Below, piece by piece: positions 7,764 to 16,956 of a stretch of DNA of 35,632 bases (position 1 is its first letter; each line of letters begins with the position of its first letter). Source of the stretch: Lewinellaceae bacterium. Lineage in GTDB: Bacteria; Bacteroidota; Bacteroidia; Chitinophagales; Saprospiraceae. The notes under the pieces are model-generated. The model was not told the origin of the DNA and ran no database searches. It worked only from the letters and a program-made list of their open reading frames with translations. The DNA is taken from the NCBI GenBank assembly GCA_947459655.1, contig CANHEE010000018.1, forward strand, positions 1 to 35,632. The letters run 5' to 3'. Both the position numbers and the translations under genes were made by a program.

Positions 7764-9176
7764 ATGATAACAAGATTGATAAAAAATAGGTTATTTTCCC
7801 TTCTTTTCGCCTCGATATCCGTTATAAACATTGCTCTTGCGGGTGGCGATGCTGCAGCAGGTAAGACGTTGTTCATCAACAACTGTGCTTCCTGTCACGC
7901 GAAGGACATGAAGTCCAAACTGACAGGCCCTGCACTCGGTGGAGTTGAAGAGCGTTGGGCAGCATATCCGAAGTCGGATTTGTATGCCTGGGTCAGAAAT
8001 TCACAGGCTATGATTGCAAAGGGCCACCCTAGGGCTACGGAACTTTGGAATGCCTGGAAGCCTACGGTAATGACTTCTTTTACCACGCTGAAAGATGAGG
8101 AAATTGACAATATCATTGCGTACGTCAATCAGCAGTATACAGGTGGAGGTGCTAAAAAAGAAGTTGCAAAGACAGATGCTGTAGCCGGGGAAGAGGGTAA
8201 AGACAATAACCTCGTGTTTTACGGGTCCATTTTGGCTGTATTGGCGTTTCTGATGTTGTTAATGGCTCAGTTGACTGCCCGTCTGAATTCGATTAAATAT
8301 GCTGCAGAGGGCTCTGAGCAAAGAGCTAAAACGCTGAAAGATATTCTTACCAGCAAGAGTGTGATGACTTTTGTGATTTTCGGACTTATCGTTCTTGGTG
8401 GATATACCACTGTAAACAATGCCATAGCGTTTGGTCGTCAGCAGGGTTATGCGCCAGAGCAGCCCATTAAATTCTCACATGCCACGCACGCAGGACAACA
8501 GAAAATAGATTGTCAGTACTGCCACGATTCTGCTCGCAGGTCCAAGCACTCATCCATCCCTGGCACAAATACTTGTATGAACTGTCATGCAGCAGTAAAG
8601 GTAGGATCTAAGTATGGTACGGCTGAAATCACCAAGATTTACGCATCAATTGGTTTTGATCCAACTACTGGTAAATACATAGAAAACTACGATAAATTGA
8701 GTGAAGAGCAGGTTTCTTCAATCTACAAAAAGTGGATCGGTGACAATTATGTTTCGCAGAAGAGTCTTGCTGCACTTGACAAGGGTGGTGAACTGTTGGT
8801 GAACAACCAGTGGGAGGCCATCAAGACATCTCTGACAAATGAACTGAAGACTAAAGTTCAGGGTCCAGTTGAGTGGACAAGGATTCACAGTCTCCCGGAT
8901 CACGTTTATTTTAATCATGCGCAGCACGTATCAGTTGGTAAAGTTGCCTGCCAGACCTGCCACGGCAAAGTGGAAGCGATGGAGGTAATGACACAACATG
9001 CTCCGCTTTCAATGGGCTGGTGCATTAATTGTCACCGCCAGACTGACGTGAAGTTTGCAGACAACGATTACTACAATACCTACAAGCGTTACCATGATGA
9101 AATCAAAAATGGAACCCGTGAAAGCGTGAAAGTAGAAGAAGTTGGTGGTTTGGAGTGTCAGAAGTGTCACTACTAA
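7764..9176 (+). CDS. actA: Alternative complex III subunit A: membrane-anchored multiheme cytochrome c (six heme sites)
   Basis: Predicted 470-aa periplasmic electron carrier of the quinol:cytochrome c oxidoreductase complex. After a signal-like N-terminus (Ala-Leu-Ala-Gly-Gly) comes a monoheme class I-type cytochrome c domain with CASCH at residues 41-45 and Met103 as a possible distal ligand. Two hydrophobic segments follow (~150-172 and ~200-217). A larger multiheme domain then has CXXCH at 250-254, 271-275, 396-400, 420-424 and 465-469, the last just one residue before the end. That gives six c-type heme sites, five in the C-terminal domain as described for pentaheme ActA plus the N-terminal one. 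It would take electrons from the ActB Fe-S chain and hand them on toward the oxidase. First gene of the operon, 73 bases after the -7 element. Confidence 0.95.
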   Translation: MITRLIKNRLFSLLFASISVINIALAGGDAAAGKTLFINNCASCHAKDMKSKLTGPALGGVEERWAAYPKSDLYAWVRNSQAMIAKGHPRATELWNAWKPTVMTSFTTLKDEEIDNIIAYVNQQYTGGGAKKEVAKTDAVAGEEGKDNNLVFYGSILAVLAFLMLLMAQLTARLNSIKYAAEGSEQRAKTLKDILTSKSVMTFVIFGLIVLGGYTTVNNAIAFGRQQGYAPEQPIKFSHATHAGQQKIDCQYCHDSARRSKHSSIPGTNTCMNCHAAVKVGSKYGTAEITKIYASIGFDPTTGKYIENYDKLSEEQVSSIYKKWIGDNYVSQKSLAALDKGGELLVNNQWEAIKTSLTNELKTKVQGPVEWTRIHSLPDHVYFNHAQHVSVGKVACQTCHGKVEAMEVMTQHAPLSMGWCINCHRQTDVKFADNDYYNTYKRYHDEIKNGTRESVKVEEVGGLECQKCHY

Positions 9177-9294
9177 TCAATTGATGTGCAGTTGCAAAAA
9201 TAGCTGATTTTCAGTAATTTAATCATATATTTTTAAATAAAATATTCTCAATAGTACATCAGATGTTTGCGCAAGTAAAGCTCAGCTTCTGATT

Positions 9295-9303
9295 AAGGGA
9301 GGT
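9295..9303 (+). promoter_or_regulatory. Strong Shine-Dalgarno sequence of actB
   Basis: AAGGGAGGT ends five bases before the actB ATG at 9309. Strong SD matches are uncommon in Bacteroidota and most other starts in this window lack one, so this both fixes the actB start and suggests high translation. An AT-only hairpin (9227-9245) lies just upstream in the same 132-bp gap. Confidence 0.65.
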
Positions 9304-9308
9304 CAAAA

Positions 9309-12300
9309 ATGGAATTTCAAAAAGATAATATCTGGATTGGTGCTGAGCACTTGACGAACGACTCAACTTTTGTGGAAATAGCAAAACAAGAGTTTCATCA
9401 TACTTCTGTTGAGGACACTCTGGAGAACATGGGTGAATTCAATACCAACCGTAGGGACTTTCTTAAGTACTTGGGTTTTGGGATTTCGGCGGCAACACTT
9501 GCTGCCTGTGAAATACCACTTCGCAGAGCGGTGCCTTACGTCACCAAACCTGACTCCGTCGTTCCAGGCGTAGCGAATTATTACGCTTCTTCCTTCGTTG
9601 AGGGTGGCGATTTCAATGCCATTCTGGTGAAAACCCGCGAGGGTCGTCCTATTAAGATAGAAAGCAACACGATATATGGTATTGAAGGATCAAGCGCCAG
9701 AGCACAGGCTTCAGTACTAAGTCTGTACGACACACATCGCTTCCAAAGCTGCGGAAAAATCAGCGATGGGAAGTATACAGCTGCAAACTGGGAGACCATT
9801 GATAATGAAATCAAGGCCAAACTTGCCGGCGGAAATGTGAGAATCGTAACCGGTTCGATGATGAGTCCGACAGCCAAAGCAGTTGTTGCTGAGTTTGCTT
9901 CAAAGTTCCCAAACACACAGGTTATCAGCTATGATGCGGTTTCATACCACGGAATGTTGGAAGCCAATCTGAAATGTTTTGGGGATCGTGTGATTCCGGG
10001 TTACAGATTTGACAACGCAAATGTTATTGTGAGTTTTGATGCAGATTTCCTGGGTACCTGGGTTTCTCCCACAGAATTCAATCAGCAATACGCTAAAGGA
10101 CGCCGCATCCAAAACCATGAGGAAGCGAAAATGTCCAGACATGTACAGGTTGAAAGCCGTATGTCGCTCACGGGTTCAAATGCCGACAATCGTATTCTTG
10201 TGAAACCTTCTGAGCAGGGTGCAGCTATCCTTGCGTTGTACAATGCTGTGGCGGCATTGACAGGTGGAACAAAAGTAGAAGGTGCAAGTGTGAACGAAGC
10301 AGCTGCAAAAGCACTTGCTAAAGTAGCCGAAGAACTTGTTGCAAATAAAGGCAAATCCTTGGTAGTTTCTGCGTCAAACAATGTGTCAGAGCAGATTCTT
10401 ATTAACGAAATCAATTCAAGACTGGAAAACTACGGTTCGACAATTGATTTTGCAAACGCAAACCTGCAGCACAGTGGCTCAGATGAGAAAATTCAGAGTT
10501 TGATAAGCGAGATGAATGGAGGTGCAAGTAATCCTATCATCATCTGGGGCTGCAATCCTGTATATGACCTGCCAAATGGTGAGCAGTTCAAAGCGGGCCT
10601 CGCAAAAGCGAGTCTTTCGGTATCTTTCGCTGCCAAAATGGATGAGACAACAGCTGCTTGTCAGTATGTTGCACCTGCAAATCACGTTTTGGAATCATGG
10701 GGAGATGCTGAAGCAAGAAAAGGACAAATCACCCTTATTCAGCCGACGATTGCTCAGATTTTCAGTACACGTCAGGCCGAATTGAGTCTTTTGAGATGGG
10801 CTGACAGTTCTAACACCAACTGGGGCGCAGAACAACCTTACTACGAATATCTCAAAAAATACTGGGAGAAGAACGTTTTTATACCGGGTAAGTACCTTTC
10901 ATTCCAGACATTTTGGGACAATACCCTTCATGACGGGGTGCATGGAGCACCTTCCGCTCCTGTTGCACGCAAATGCGTTTGCGATGTGGCACAGGCTGCA
11001 GCAGGAATCAGCAAACCTGAAAATGTAGAATGGGAAATATCTTTTTACGAAAGTGTAAACATTGGGGATGGCCGCTACGCCGATAATCCATGGCTGCAGG
11101 AGCTTCCTGATCCGGTTATGCGTACGGTTTGGGGCAACTACCTCAGTCTGCCAATCGAATGGAACGGAAGCAACGATTTCAGATCACACAATGATCTTAA
11201 GGACGGAGACATCGTCGAAATAACCGTGAACGGAAAGTCGGAGAAAGTAATCGTCATTAGGCAGTTTGGTCAGATGCCGGGTACAGCTTCTCTTGCGATT
11301 GGTTTCGGTCGCACAGTGGCAGGTGCTGGCAAAGGTGTCGGAACAAATGTTTATCCGATGATGAAATCAATGTCAGCCAACTATGCTTCCCTTACTATAG
11401 GTGCCAAAGTAGGTGAAGACAAAGATTTTGCTTCTGTGCAATACCACCACACAATGGGTATTACCGGAAAGCAGGAAGGTTACAAGGATAAAGAAGACAA
11501 AGATGGCAATATCAATCTGGATGAGAAGGCATTGGGCCCCGGTTACTTTGCAGGTGCACTTACCAATCGTTCTATCATTTTCCGTACCCACGTCTCTGAA
11601 CTGAAGACAAAAGTGGAGGAACTTGAAGAGAAAAGAGCTGAATTTGCAAAATTAAATAAAGAAACACTTTATAGCGGACATGAGGATGTTTTCACTGCAG
11701 GACCGCATTGGAAAATGTATGTCGACCTGAATTCATGCACGGGTTGTGCAGCATGTACAGTGGCCTGTATGTCAGAAAACAATGTACCGGTAGTTGGTAA
11801 GAAAGAAGTTCACCGTCACCATGAGATGACCTGGCTTCGTATCGATCGCTATTACTATGGTGATATCACGAATCCGAACACGGTCTACCAGCCGATGATG
11901 TGTCAGCATTGTGAAAACGCTCCTTGTGAGAATGTTTGTCCGGTTAATGCGACAAACCACTCTCACGACGGTTTGAACCAGATGACTTACAACCGTTGTA
12001 TTGGTACGCGCTACTGTGCAAACAACTGTCCATTCAAGGTTCGTCGCTTTAACTGGCTGGATTATACCACCGCTGATTTGTTCCCTTGGAACGAGAATTA
12101 CAAGAACGATGAAAATATGCTCACTGCAGACGGGCAGCCGATGTATGCGGACAATTTGGTTCGCATGGTGCTAAACCCAGACGTGACGGTACGTTCCCGT
12201 GGCGTGATTGAAAAATGTTCTTTCTGTGTTCAGCGTATTCAGGAGGGTAAACTTACTGCAAAGCGTGAAAATCGTGTTATTCGCGATTCAGATGTGAAAA

Positions 12301-12479
12301 CAGCATGCCAGACTGCTTGTCCGACCGGTGCAATTACATTTGGAAACGGTAATGATCCTGAGAGCACTGTTTCAAAACTGATTGAGAATCCTATGAGCTA
12401 CAGGGTTCTGGAGGACATCAATGTGAACCCAAGTGTTGTTTATTCCATGAAGGTCAACAACCGCTCAGAAATGGCGTAG
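9309..12479 (+). CDS. actB: Alternative complex III subunit B: molybdopterin-oxidoreductase-like and four-cluster Fe-S protein
   Basis: Predicted 1056-aa periplasmic subunit. A Tat-like motif Asn-Arg-Arg-Asp-Phe-Leu-Lys (residues 47-53) precedes a hydrophobic stretch ending Leu-Ala-Ala-Cys, so Cys67 is a likely lipid attachment site. Residues ~80-740 resemble the catalytic subunit of molybdopterin oxidoreductases; in ACIII this domain is known to lack the Mo cofactor. Residues ~795-1010 are a PsrB-like ferredoxin domain with exactly fifteen cluster cysteines: 810, 813, 816, 820; 865, 868, 873, 877; 897, 903, 907; 970, 973, 1000, 1004. That number fits three [4Fe-4S] plus one [3Fe-4S]. A charged coiled-coil-like stretch (~765-785, Lys/Glu rich) separates the two halves. 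It relays electrons from the quinol site at ActC to ActA. It is a fusion of what are separate A and B subunits in polysulfide-reductase-type complexes. Confidence 0.95.
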   Translation: MEFQKDNIWIGAEHLTNDSTFVEIAKQEFHHTSVEDTLENMGEFNTNRRDFLKYLGFGISAATLAACEIPLRRAVPYVTKPDSVVPGVANYYASSFVEGGDFNAILVKTREGRPIKIESNTIYGIEGSSARAQASVLSLYDTHRFQSCGKISDGKYTAANWETIDNEIKAKLAGGNVRIVTGSMMSPTAKAVVAEFASKFPNTQVISYDAVSYHGMLEANLKCFGDRVIPGYRFDNANVIVSFDADFLGTWVSPTEFNQQYAKGRRIQNHEEAKMSRHVQVESRMSLTGSNADNRILVKPSEQGAAILALYNAVAALTGGTKVEGASVNEAAAKALAKVAEELVANKGKSLVVSASNNVSEQILINEINSRLENYGSTIDFANANLQHSGSDEKIQSLISEMNGGASNPIIIWGCNPVYDLPNGEQFKAGLAKASLSVSFAAKMDETTAACQYVAPANHVLESWGDAEARKGQITLIQPTIAQIFSTRQAELSLLRWADSSNTNWGAEQPYYEYLKKYWEKNVFIPGKYLSFQTFWDNTLHDGVHGAPSAPVARKCVCDVAQAAAGISKPENVEWEISFYESVNIGDGRYADNPWLQELPDPVMRTVWGNYLSLPIEWNGSNDFRSHNDLKDGDIVEITVNGKSEKVIVIRQFGQMPGTASLAIGFGRTVAGAGKGVGTNVYPMMKSMSANYASLTIGAKVGEDKDFASVQYHHTMGITGKQEGYKDKEDKDGNINLDEKALGPGYFAGALTNRSIIFRTHVSELKTKVEELEEKRAEFAKLNKETLYSGHEDVFTAGPHWKMYVDLNSCTGCAACTVACMSENNVPVVGKKEVHRHHEMTWLRIDRYYYGDITNPNTVYQPMMCQHCENAPCENVCPVNATNHSHDGLNQMTYNRCIGTRYCANNCPFKVRRFNWLDYTTADLFPWNENYKNDENMLTADGQPMYADNLVRMVLNPDVTVRSRGVIEKCSFCVQRIQEGKLTAKRENRVIRDSDVKTACQTACPTGAITFGNGNDPESTVSKLIENPMSYRVLEDINVNPSVVYSMKVNNRSEMA

Positions 12480-12585
12480 AAGCTGACTGACAAAATGAAG
12501 GCAGCGTATTTCAGCGATAATTAATTCATAATCAATCGTCTCGTTTGATTTTTACATAAGCATCAAAGGAGTTAACTAAATTAAA

Positions 12586-14013
12586 ATGAGCGTAGTAATT
12601 TCAGGCATCAGAGAGCCGTTAGTATTAGGCAACAAAACCTACCACCAGATTACGGAGGATATTTGTGCACCCACAGAGAGAGTGCCCAGCAAGGCATGGA
12701 TTATTGCTTTCGTGATTGCAGCGTGCTTCCTGGGTATGTATTTATTTGCGGTTACCTGGACAATCTGGATGGGTATTGGTTCGTGGAACCTTAACCGTAC
12801 CATCAACTGGGGTTATGATATTACCAATTTCGTTTGGTGGGTGGGTATCGGTCACGCAGGAACGCTTATTTCTGCGATTCTCTTGCTTTTCCGTCAGAAA
12901 TGGCGTACAGGTGTAAACCGTGCAGCAGAGGCGATGACGATTTTTGCGGTAATCTGTGCCGGTCAGTTCCCAATCATTCACATGGGACGTGTCTGGATGG
13001 CTCCGTTTATCTTTCCTTATCCGAACACGCGAGGTCCTTTGTGGCCTAACTTCAACTCTCCTTTGTTCTGGGATGTATTTGCGATATCGACTTATTTTAC
13101 CGTTTCGCTTTTGTTCTGGTACACAGGTCTTGTACCCGATTTTGCGACAGTACGTGACCGTGCAATCGGATGGAGAAAAAAACTGTACAATTCTCTGGCG
13201 TTCGGCTGGACAGGATCAGCCAAGCACTGGCAGCGCTGGGAGTATTTGTCACTCGTTCTTGCAGGTATCTCTACTCCGCTTGTACTTTCTGTACATACGA
13301 TTGTAAGTTTTGACTTTGCCACTTCCGTAATTCCGGGTTGGCACACAACGATATTTCCGCCATATTTCGTAGCCGGTGCGATTTTCTCCGGTTTTGCGAT
13401 GGTGCAGACATTGATGTTGATTTGCCGTAGGGTTTTGAATCTTCAGGATTACATTACTCTAGAGCACATTGAGTCAATGAACAAGGTTATTCTTCTCACG
13501 GGTACTGTCGTAGGTATTGCCTACCTAACTGAGTTGTTTATCAGCTGGTATTCGGGATCGCTGTGGGAAGGTTTTGCTTTCTATCACCGCTTGTTTGGAC
13601 CATACTGGTGGTCTTATTTTGGAATGATGTTTTGTAATGTACTCTCTCCGCAGATTTTTTGGAAAAAGTCATGGAGACGCAATATAGAGCTTACTTTCCT
13701 GATGTCCATCTTTATCAACATCGGTATGTGGTTTGAGCGTTATGTCATCATAGCCTCCACTCTTGCGCGTGATTTTCTTCCTTCATCATGGAGTTACTAT
13801 TCTCCAACTTGGGTTGAGATCTGTCTGTTCCTGGGTTCTCAGGGATTGTTCTTTACATGCTTCCTGATTTTCACCCGCGTTGCACCTGTGGTCGCAATTG
13901 CAGAGGTTAAGTCAATTCTAAAGGCGGCGGGTAATCAGTATGCAGGCAAAAACACCATGCCTTCACACCATGATCACAGTCATGAAGAAGAGCATGACCA
14001 TGCTCATCATTAA
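12586..14013 (+). CDS. actC: Alternative complex III subunit C: NrfD/PsrC-like integral membrane subunit
   Basis: Predicted 475-aa polytopic membrane protein with about ten transmembrane helices (for example around residues 38-60, 82-102, 115-135 and 155-178). NrfD-like subunits bind the quinol and are thought to couple its oxidation to charge movement in ACIII. It is spaced 106 bp after actB, with AAAGGAG at 12565-12571 14 bases before the ATG. The C-terminus is a hydrophilic tail with eight His among the last ~15 residues, interleaved with Asp and Glu. That tail is not part of the NrfD fold. Assignment rests on the hydropathy pattern, the gene order and close resemblance to Bacteroidota ActC. 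Confidence 0.94.
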   Translation: MSVVISGIREPLVLGNKTYHQITEDICAPTERVPSKAWIIAFVIAACFLGMYLFAVTWTIWMGIGSWNLNRTINWGYDITNFVWWVGIGHAGTLISAILLLFRQKWRTGVNRAAEAMTIFAVICAGQFPIIHMGRVWMAPFIFPYPNTRGPLWPNFNSPLFWDVFAISTYFTVSLLFWYTGLVPDFATVRDRAIGWRKKLYNSLAFGWTGSAKHWQRWEYLSLVLAGISTPLVLSVHTIVSFDFATSVIPGWHTTIFPPYFVAGAIFSGFAMVQTLMLICRRVLNLQDYITLEHIESMNKVILLTGTVVGIAYLTELFISWYSGSLWEGFAFYHRLFGPYWWSYFGMMFCNVLSPQIFWKKSWRRNIELTFLMSIFINIGMWFERYVIIASTLARDFLPSSWSYYSPTWVEICLFLGSQGLFFTCFLIFTRVAPVVAIAEVKSILKAAGNQYAGKNTMPSHHDHSHEEEHDHAHH

Positions 14014-14048
14014 TCAAAAGTTTAACTGAAAAATACATTCAATAGATA

Positions 14049-14579
14049 ATGAAGACTTTAAATAAAGAAGTTCTCTTTGGATTATACGATGATGAGACAG
14101 ATTTGCTGAATGCGGTAAATGCTGCAAACAAGGCACATCTTGACATCATGGATGTTTACACACCATTTCCTGTACATGGACTGGATCCTGCGCTTGGCTT
14201 AGCTGAGTCTCGTTTGCACATTGCGGGTTTTGTATATGGAATGACGGGTACATTGACCGGATTCGGTTTCATGACATGGGTGTTCACCCGCGACTGGCCG
14301 ATTATTTTCGGAGGTAAGCCTTATTGGTCTGTTCCTGCTTTCATCCCGGTGACATTTGAGTTGACCGTATTGTTTGCTGCGATAGGAATGGTGGTCACGT
14401 TTTACACCATTTGTGGAATGGGTCCCGGTGTTACCAACCCGACCCTGCACGACCGTATCACAGATGATAAATTCTGCCTGGCATTTCAAACGAACGGAAT
14501 GGATGCTGAAGAAATAAATAAATTGAAAAACTTCCTTAGCACTTCAAATGCTTCTGAAGTCCACCAAAAAAACATATAA
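14049..14579 (+). CDS. actD: Alternative complex III subunit D (DUF3341)
   Basis: Predicted 176-aa membrane protein of the DUF3341 family. The N-terminal ~55 residues form a soluble alpha/beta domain opening with Leu-Phe-Gly-Leu-Tyr-Asp-Asp-Glu, followed by two transmembrane helices (~57-80 and ~98-121) joined by a loop containing Gly-Gly-Lys-Pro-Tyr. In ACIII structures this subunit is a scaffold beside the NrfD-like subunits and carries no cofactor. It lies 35 bp after actC, and its stop is only 7 bp before the actE start. Confidence 0.93.
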   Translation: MKTLNKEVLFGLYDDETDLLNAVNAANKAHLDIMDVYTPFPVHGLDPALGLAESRLHIAGFVYGMTGTLTGFGFMTWVFTRDWPIIFGGKPYWSVPAFIPVTFELTVLFAAIGMVVTFYTICGMGPGVTNPTLHDRITDDKFCLAFQTNGMDAEEINKLKNFLSTSNASEVHQKNI

Positions 14580-14586
14580 TACAAAA

Positions 14587-15462
14587 ATGCGAACTATACC
14601 ATATTTTGCAATTTTAGGGATAGCCGTTGTAGTAGCTCTGCAGTCCTGTTCCCCTGCAGGTGGCGACAATCCGGGGCATGAGTACATGCCGGATATGGGA
14701 CATCCAATCACCTATGAAGCCAACGTTTATGACGACTATTCCTACAACTCATGGAATACCGCAGAGCGCAGTGTTGTTGATCGCAAAACCCTTTCAGGTC
14801 TAAACCATCCCGTAAAAGGTACTATACCGCGAGGTTATGTAGGTATGACGCCGGATGATGAGGTGAAAATGATGCTCATGACCGGACAGAGTTCCAATTC
14901 AGCTATCCGCACTACTGTGAATGGAAGTGTTCCCTTTTATTACAAGGACAACGAAGACGAGCGCCTTCGCGCTACCAAAGAAATCGTTGGCAATCCCTTT
15001 CCGATAACGAAAGTGGGATTGCAAAAGGGAAAAGAACTTTTCAACATATATTGTTCTGTTTGCCACGGTGAAAAAGGTGATGGACAGGGCTATTTGGTCA
15101 GTGAGGAGAATCCGAATGCCAAGTACCCGGCACAGCCTGCAAATTTTATGCAGGATCAGTTTTACACATCAAACAATGGTCGTTACTACTTTGCAATCAT
15201 GTACGGAAAGAACGTGATGCAGGCTCATGCCGACAAATTGTCTTATGAAGAGCGTTGGCAGGTGATTCACTACATCAGAAGTATGCAGGCAAAAGCCAAA
15301 ACTCTGCAGTATGATGAAAACCAAAATACTTTTTTCCCTGCAGCAGGGACACCCTATGCAGTAGTTGCTGCGAAAAAGCCGTCTGTAGCAACTGCAGCAG
15401 TAACGGAAGCTAAAAAAGAGGAGCATAGCGCTGAAGCCCATCACGAGGCAGGGCACCACTAG
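14587..15462 (+). CDS. actE: Alternative complex III subunit E: monoheme cytochrome c lipoprotein
   Basis: Predicted 291-aa lipoprotein. The start at ATG 14587 gives a signal peptide ending Leu-Gln-Ser-Cys, with lipid-acceptor Cys21; the frame is open 13 codons further upstream into actD, but that extension would spoil the signal peptide. One heme site, CSVCH, is at residues 156-160, followed by Gly-Glu-Lys-Gly-Asp-Gly-Gln-Gly as in class I cytochromes c. A His/Glu/Ala-rich tail with five His ends the protein. Within ACIII, ActE is the peripheral monoheme subunit and a candidate exit point toward the CuA site of the oxidase. Confidence 0.94.
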   Translation: MRTIPYFAILGIAVVVALQSCSPAGGDNPGHEYMPDMGHPITYEANVYDDYSYNSWNTAERSVVDRKTLSGLNHPVKGTIPRGYVGMTPDDEVKMMLMTGQSSNSAIRTTVNGSVPFYYKDNEDERLRATKEIVGNPFPITKVGLQKGKELFNIYCSVCHGEKGDGQGYLVSEENPNAKYPAQPANFMQDQFYTSNNGRYYFAIMYGKNVMQAHADKLSYEERWQVIHYIRSMQAKAKTLQYDENQNTFFPAAGTPYAVVAAKKPSVATAAVTEAKKEEHSAEAHHEAGHH

Positions 15463-15502
15463 TGGTTTAATGGTCTAGAATTCAATTTAATAAAGAATAT
15501 AG

Positions 15503-15518
15503 CTGTTCGTATGAACAG
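15503..15518 (+). repeat. Intercistronic hairpin before actF
   Basis: CTGTTC (15503-15508) and GAACAG (15513-15518) pair perfectly around the loop GTAT. The hairpin ends 15 bases before the actF ATG, where it could affect ribosome access or mRNA processing. It has no terminator U-tract. Confidence 0.45.
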
Positions 15519-15533
15519 TAAAAAACTATCAAA

Positions 15534-16877
15534 ATGAATACTCAATTCGTATTTGAAGGTAAACAAAAGACAATATTGTTGAGCGCGATGCTCCTTGGAT
15601 TGGCGTGCCTGGGTCTAACCTGGGTTTATGATGATGAGTATCACACCCGGTTCTGGACCAATGTTTTGCACAACTCGGTATTTTTTACCGGGATTTCGGC
15701 TGTTGCATTGTTTCTCATTACAGCTGGGATCACCATGTATGGTGGTTGGGCGACTGCTTTCAAACGCATATGGGAAAGCTACAGTCTTTTTATGATTGTC
15801 GGCATGGTATTGCTTGGAGTTATCGCAATCGGTAATGTAGGACATTTCCATCACCTTTACCATTGGGCAGATAGCAGCGCAGTTGAAGGTGACAAGATAT
15901 TGAAGGGCAAGTCGGGATTTCTTAACAATACCTGGTATATGCTTGCAACGTTTGTTTTTCTTGGAACATGGTTTTTGTTTGCGTACAAACTTCGTCAATT
16001 GTCTGTAAAAGAAGACGCCGAGGGAAATTACGAAGCGGGTGATTTCACGATTCACAGAACAATGCGAAAGTACGCTGCAGCATTCCTGCCGATTTTCGGT
16101 TTTACCAGTGCAGCTGCGATTTGGCTTTGGGTAATGTCCATTGATGCGCATTGGTTTTCCACACTTTTCGCATGGTATTGTACCGCGAGCCTTGTGGTCA
16201 GCATGGTTTGTGTAACCATTCTCATGTTGTTGTATCTGAAGTCTATTGGTTACATGACATATATTACGAAGGAGCATTTTCATGATTTGGGTAAATATAC
16301 TTTCGCATTCAGTGTTTTCTGGACATATCTTTGGTTCTCGCAGTTTATGCTTATCTGGTATGCCAACCTTGGGGAAGAAACTACCTATTTCAAGTTGAGA
16401 ATGACTCAATACCCGGTTTTGTACTGGGGTAATTTTATTATGAACTTTGTACTTCCGTTCCTTATTTTGATACGTAACGACACAAAGCGTAAGTTTGGAT
16501 CAATTGGTTTTGCTGCTTCCTTGGTTTTGTTTGGTCATTGGTGGGATTTCTTCCAGATGATTAAGCCGGGAGCCTACAAGAACATGCAGGAGCACGTTGA
16601 GCACATGGCGCACCAAGGCGGTGGCCATGAGGCAGCGCAACATGGATCAGAGGCAGCTGCGGGTGCAGGGCATGCTGTTGCCGCTTCTCACGAAGTAGCG
16701 CATCATGCTGCCACATTTGTTGAAGGATTTACCATACCTGGATTGCTTGAAATGGGAACATTTGTAGGATTTGCAGCTTTGTTTGTTTATGTAGTTTTCA
16801 TGAACCTTGCTAAAGCTTCTTTGTTGCCTAAGAATGATCCTTACGTTCAAGAAAGTTTGTCACATCATGTAGTGTGA
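15534..16877 (+). CDS. actF: Alternative complex III subunit F: second NrfD-like integral membrane subunit
   Basis: Predicted 447-aa membrane protein with ten hydrophobic helices by eye, the family-typical number, and broadly paralogous to ActC. It forms the other half of the membrane core of ACIII; its quinol-binding role is less certain than that of ActC. Between helices nine and ten lies a hydrophilic, low-complexity insert (about residues 352-393) with nine His among Gly, Ala and Glu. The last helix begins after Pro-Gly-Leu-Leu-Glu-Met-Gly. No actG follows, as in several Bacteroidota operons; the next gene is the oxidase subunit II. Confidence 0.93.
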   Translation: MNTQFVFEGKQKTILLSAMLLGLACLGLTWVYDDEYHTRFWTNVLHNSVFFTGISAVALFLITAGITMYGGWATAFKRIWESYSLFMIVGMVLLGVIAIGNVGHFHHLYHWADSSAVEGDKILKGKSGFLNNTWYMLATFVFLGTWFLFAYKLRQLSVKEDAEGNYEAGDFTIHRTMRKYAAAFLPIFGFTSAAAIWLWVMSIDAHWFSTLFAWYCTASLVVSMVCVTILMLLYLKSIGYMTYITKEHFHDLGKYTFAFSVFWTYLWFSQFMLIWYANLGEETTYFKLRMTQYPVLYWGNFIMNFVLPFLILIRNDTKRKFGSIGFAASLVLFGHWWDFFQMIKPGAYKNMQEHVEHMAHQGGGHEAAQHGSEAAAGAGHAVAASHEVAHHAATFVEGFTIPGLLEMGTFVGFAALFVYVVFMNLAKASLLPKNDPYVQESLSHHVV

Positions 16878-16913
16878 TTGATTACTTAAACATTTATTTG
16901 ATTAAAAAATTCA

Positions 16914-16932
16914 ACACCGGATTTATCGGTGT
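16914..16932 (+). repeat. Intercistronic hairpin between actF and coxB
   Basis: ACACCG (16914-16919) and CGGTGT (16927-16932) pair perfectly around a 7-base loop. It sits at the junction of the ACIII and oxidase halves of the operon, 24 bases before the coxB ATG. No U-tract follows, so an mRNA-stability or processing element is more likely than a full terminator. Confidence 0.45.
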
Positions 16933-16956
16933 GTTCATCTATAAAGATTAAATATA

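Noticed and set aside
15615-16409. Open frame of 264 codons antisense to actF
   Set aside because: It lies wholly inside actF, whose product is clearly a conserved membrane protein; the antisense product is Cys/His/Arg-rich with no recognisable fold.
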